Positions 63,701-64,000 of a DNA stretch of 64,000 bases are shown piece after piece. Position numbers and translations under genes: made by a program. Origin of the DNA: an uncultured Bacilli bacterium (lineage in GTDB: Bacteria > Bacillota_I > Bacilli_A > ML615J-28 > CAG-313); assembly GCA_934140285.1 (NCBI GenBank), contig CAKPBI010000001.1:186001-250000 (forward strand), read 5' to 3'. How positions within the stretch are numbered: the first letter of the stretch is position 1; each line of letters opens with the position of its first letter. The notes under the pieces were generated by a model, which searched no databases, was not told where the DNA came from, and saw only the letters and a list, made by a program, of their open reading frames with translations.

Positions 63701-64000
63701 GCAGTAGAAGCTATAATTAGTGGAAAAATAACAATTTCTAAAAATGTGAAAGATGTTAAAATTTTAGGTTTCAACCTAACAAATACAACTTCAGTTTATG
63801 GTGAAGGTGACAATGAAAATATTGTTGTTAAATATAATGTAATTGAAGGAACAGCTGCATCAGCTGGAACATCAGGTGCCGGAATTGGTCAAATCCATTT
63901 TGTTGGTGCCATCATTAATTTAGTTGTTGAACACAATAAATTTACTTTAAAATCTAATGTTAATTATTATTCTTGTGTTTATAGCCAAGGCTTAATCACA
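60761..64000 (+). CDS. Surface lipoprotein with Big2 domains, GDPD domain and InlB-B repeats (3' end outside window)
   Basis: At least 1080 residues, frame open to the last base. Lipobox IIAC (Cys20). Big2 domains (about 23-185) and a DUF5011-like Ig segment (about 195-268) come first. A glycerophosphodiester phosphodiesterase domain spans about 270-530, with catalytic-site residues His276 (FIGHAGSYYG), Glu303, Asp305 (ECDLKQT) and His318 (MSHDE). Then follow an InlB-B repeat, one with a helical insertion (596-834), another InlB-B repeat and a beta-helix domain (from about 926). His-Ala-Gly replaces the usual His-Arg-Gly. It probably cleaves glycerophosphodiesters or lipoteichoic-type polymers outside the cell. 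GAGGTAAG precedes the ATG. Confidence 0.85.
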   Translation, partial: MKKGFLLLVACLLTLGIIACQTTSAELSIENKDVSLEVGETHKLDVKVVNDDDPIFSYKVVDPSIVRVEKGIVTALREGETDVEIGVKYVKGNKVTVHFTVKDNRKISLSADSVYLKAGETTKLEILPKDVFLVDDTCVWSSSDPSVATVKDGIVKAIGAGTAIISVEVDGLKAEITIAVEKEVDVIKPEFILGEGIAEKNFLNWNKPFNPLDGIQAIDNVDGDITSKIEVVGEVDNQTYGFYELTYRVQDEAGNKAEFKRTIEVVWNYDVTFIGHAGSYYGLMNSEEAFLYAVQVLKYQALECDLKQTSDGVFVMSHDETFGGYTISTTPWSVLKDVEVTKSRKAGFPAQNGSVTKDTYTTKLCTLERYLEICRQYNAKAVIELKSSAGITNSDQSRMQALMDEIEKAGMREDTIFLGSQYNCLIWTRENGYSDVECQYLVNSCESDTILERCKKYDLDVSINVTASYSNSEEWLAKYKEAGLKISTYTFTQYVDYPTVQEWINKGADYVTCDWQLMSKLNLPESSNDPDSNITHKVIFKDYDGKVLKEAVVKDGRAAAAPKDPTRLGYRFTGWDKSIVNVKQDLEVTALYEICEYTITYDKNLTTIIKSKWNNKDEFVNELYTDLYNWFITNAEYISTYVQVQNGKVTITKNGQTTSFSNVEELKAIDIYVFEKTVSNFIYQPVKRDSEGKAVIEHSESYFLNSDAYREKYQAMDQYFYNAVKNGYPAYDNTYTPTSAGKIQILFRFHQWVKGTTIAAFNELPAKYIVKDNNEVQAELPTTNLKYTVEDEFDLPSATANVNFLGWFLDRECTIAITKITKGMTGNLVLYAKWEYTIPVVNSKITFELDGGEFEEGYVVPTTYEEGKELVLATPVKEGYIFLGWTLEKDSTEYITSISAAQTGDVTVYAAWKEEAVAVDEILVGPNEEYKTIKDALLVATTNTKIYVKSGTYSEDLVVAYDGIQLIGPNSGMDGTSDKRAVEAIISGKITISKNVKDVKILGFNLTNTTSVYGEGDNENIVVKYNVIEGTAASAGTSGAGIGQIHFVGAIINLVVEHNKFTLKSNVNYYSCVYSQGLIT
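62546..63264 (+). other. InlB-B repeat with helical insertion, copy 3
   Basis: Residues 596-834 of the GDPD lipoprotein: opening strand YTITYDKN, then FVNELYTDLYNWFITNAEY and YREKYQAMDQYFYNAV, closing with VNFLGWFLDRE and LYAKW. Same plan as copies 1 and 2 in the amidase protein. Confidence 0.6.

Overview
The window is AT-rich (roughly 30% GC by eye), densely coded DNA from a low-GC Gram-positive bacterium. It has short gaps, strong GGAGG ribosome sites, TTGACA/TATAAT promoters and TGG-coded tryptophan, so the standard code fits. The organism appears to form endospores: the window carries an alpha/beta-type SASP, a GerE homologue, YjcZ-, YlbD- and YlbE-like proteins, and three promoters matching the sigma-K consensus. 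RNase J, RimP-NusA-YlxR-YlxQ-InfB, a Zur-like regulator with a zinc ABC transporter, and many lipoproteins fit an uncultured Bacilli or Erysipelotrichia-like lineage. The genus cannot be named from the sequence. No rRNA, tRNA, CRISPR array, transposase or prophage gene was recognised, and no gene-free stretch exceeds 300 bases.

Layout. 1-2.4 kb: the 3' part of an FtsX-type permease, a CmpB-family membrane protein and a superoxide reductase. 2.4-4.6 kb: a two-gene unit of an AAA ATPase overlapping a TOPRIM-like protein, the best candidate here for a little-described (anti-phage-like) system. 4.6-9.7 kb: a MerR/GyrI regulator with a 19-bp-spacer promoter, mntP behind a probable Mn2+ leader with terminator, a Sfp-type PPTase, a HAD phosphatase, and an aldehyde dehydrogenase with a TetR-like regulator. 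9.7-15.7 kb: an operator-like repeat cluster, a phasin-like protein with an AarF/UbiB kinase, and an operon of zinc-ribbon, membrane-XRE, TIM-barrel and HAD proteins. 15.7-19.5 kb: zur-znuACB plus a nuclease-like/HTH protein behind a perfect Fur-family box. 19.5-24.3 kb: TSCPD protein, cysteine desulfurase with ThiI, SASP, Na/Pi transporter. 24.3-29.1 kb: a giant lipoprotein amidase with Big2 and InlB-B repeats.

29.2-36 kb: PadR with a membrane partner, SpoU methyltransferase, a condensation-like acyltransferase with a DUF6320-like protein, thioredoxin reductase-like protein and thioredoxin, and a nucleoside kinase. 36.1-43 kb: rimP-nusA-rnpM-ylxQ-infB-rbfA-uvrC behind a leader attenuator. 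43-50.4 kb: gerE, an exonuclease, an MFS transporter, RNase J, a Cof phosphatase, peptide deformylase and a cluster of small spore-related genes. 50.4-56.7 kb: rpsP-khpA and rimM-trmD, separated by a DUF3737 gene and an arsR/P-type ATPase pair. 56.2-64 kb: a rhodanese-like lipoprotein, an M6 metalloprotease, CvfB, and an incomplete lipoprotein with a GDPD domain that runs off the window.

Themes. Metal homeostasis recurs (Mn export, Zn import, a metal-exporting ATPase, each with a visible regulatory site). Three large secreted lipoprotein enzymes share Ig-like and InlB-B modules, and two of them carry an unusual helical insertion inside an InlB-B repeat. Catabolite-repression-like (cre) sites precede two of these lipoprotein genes.
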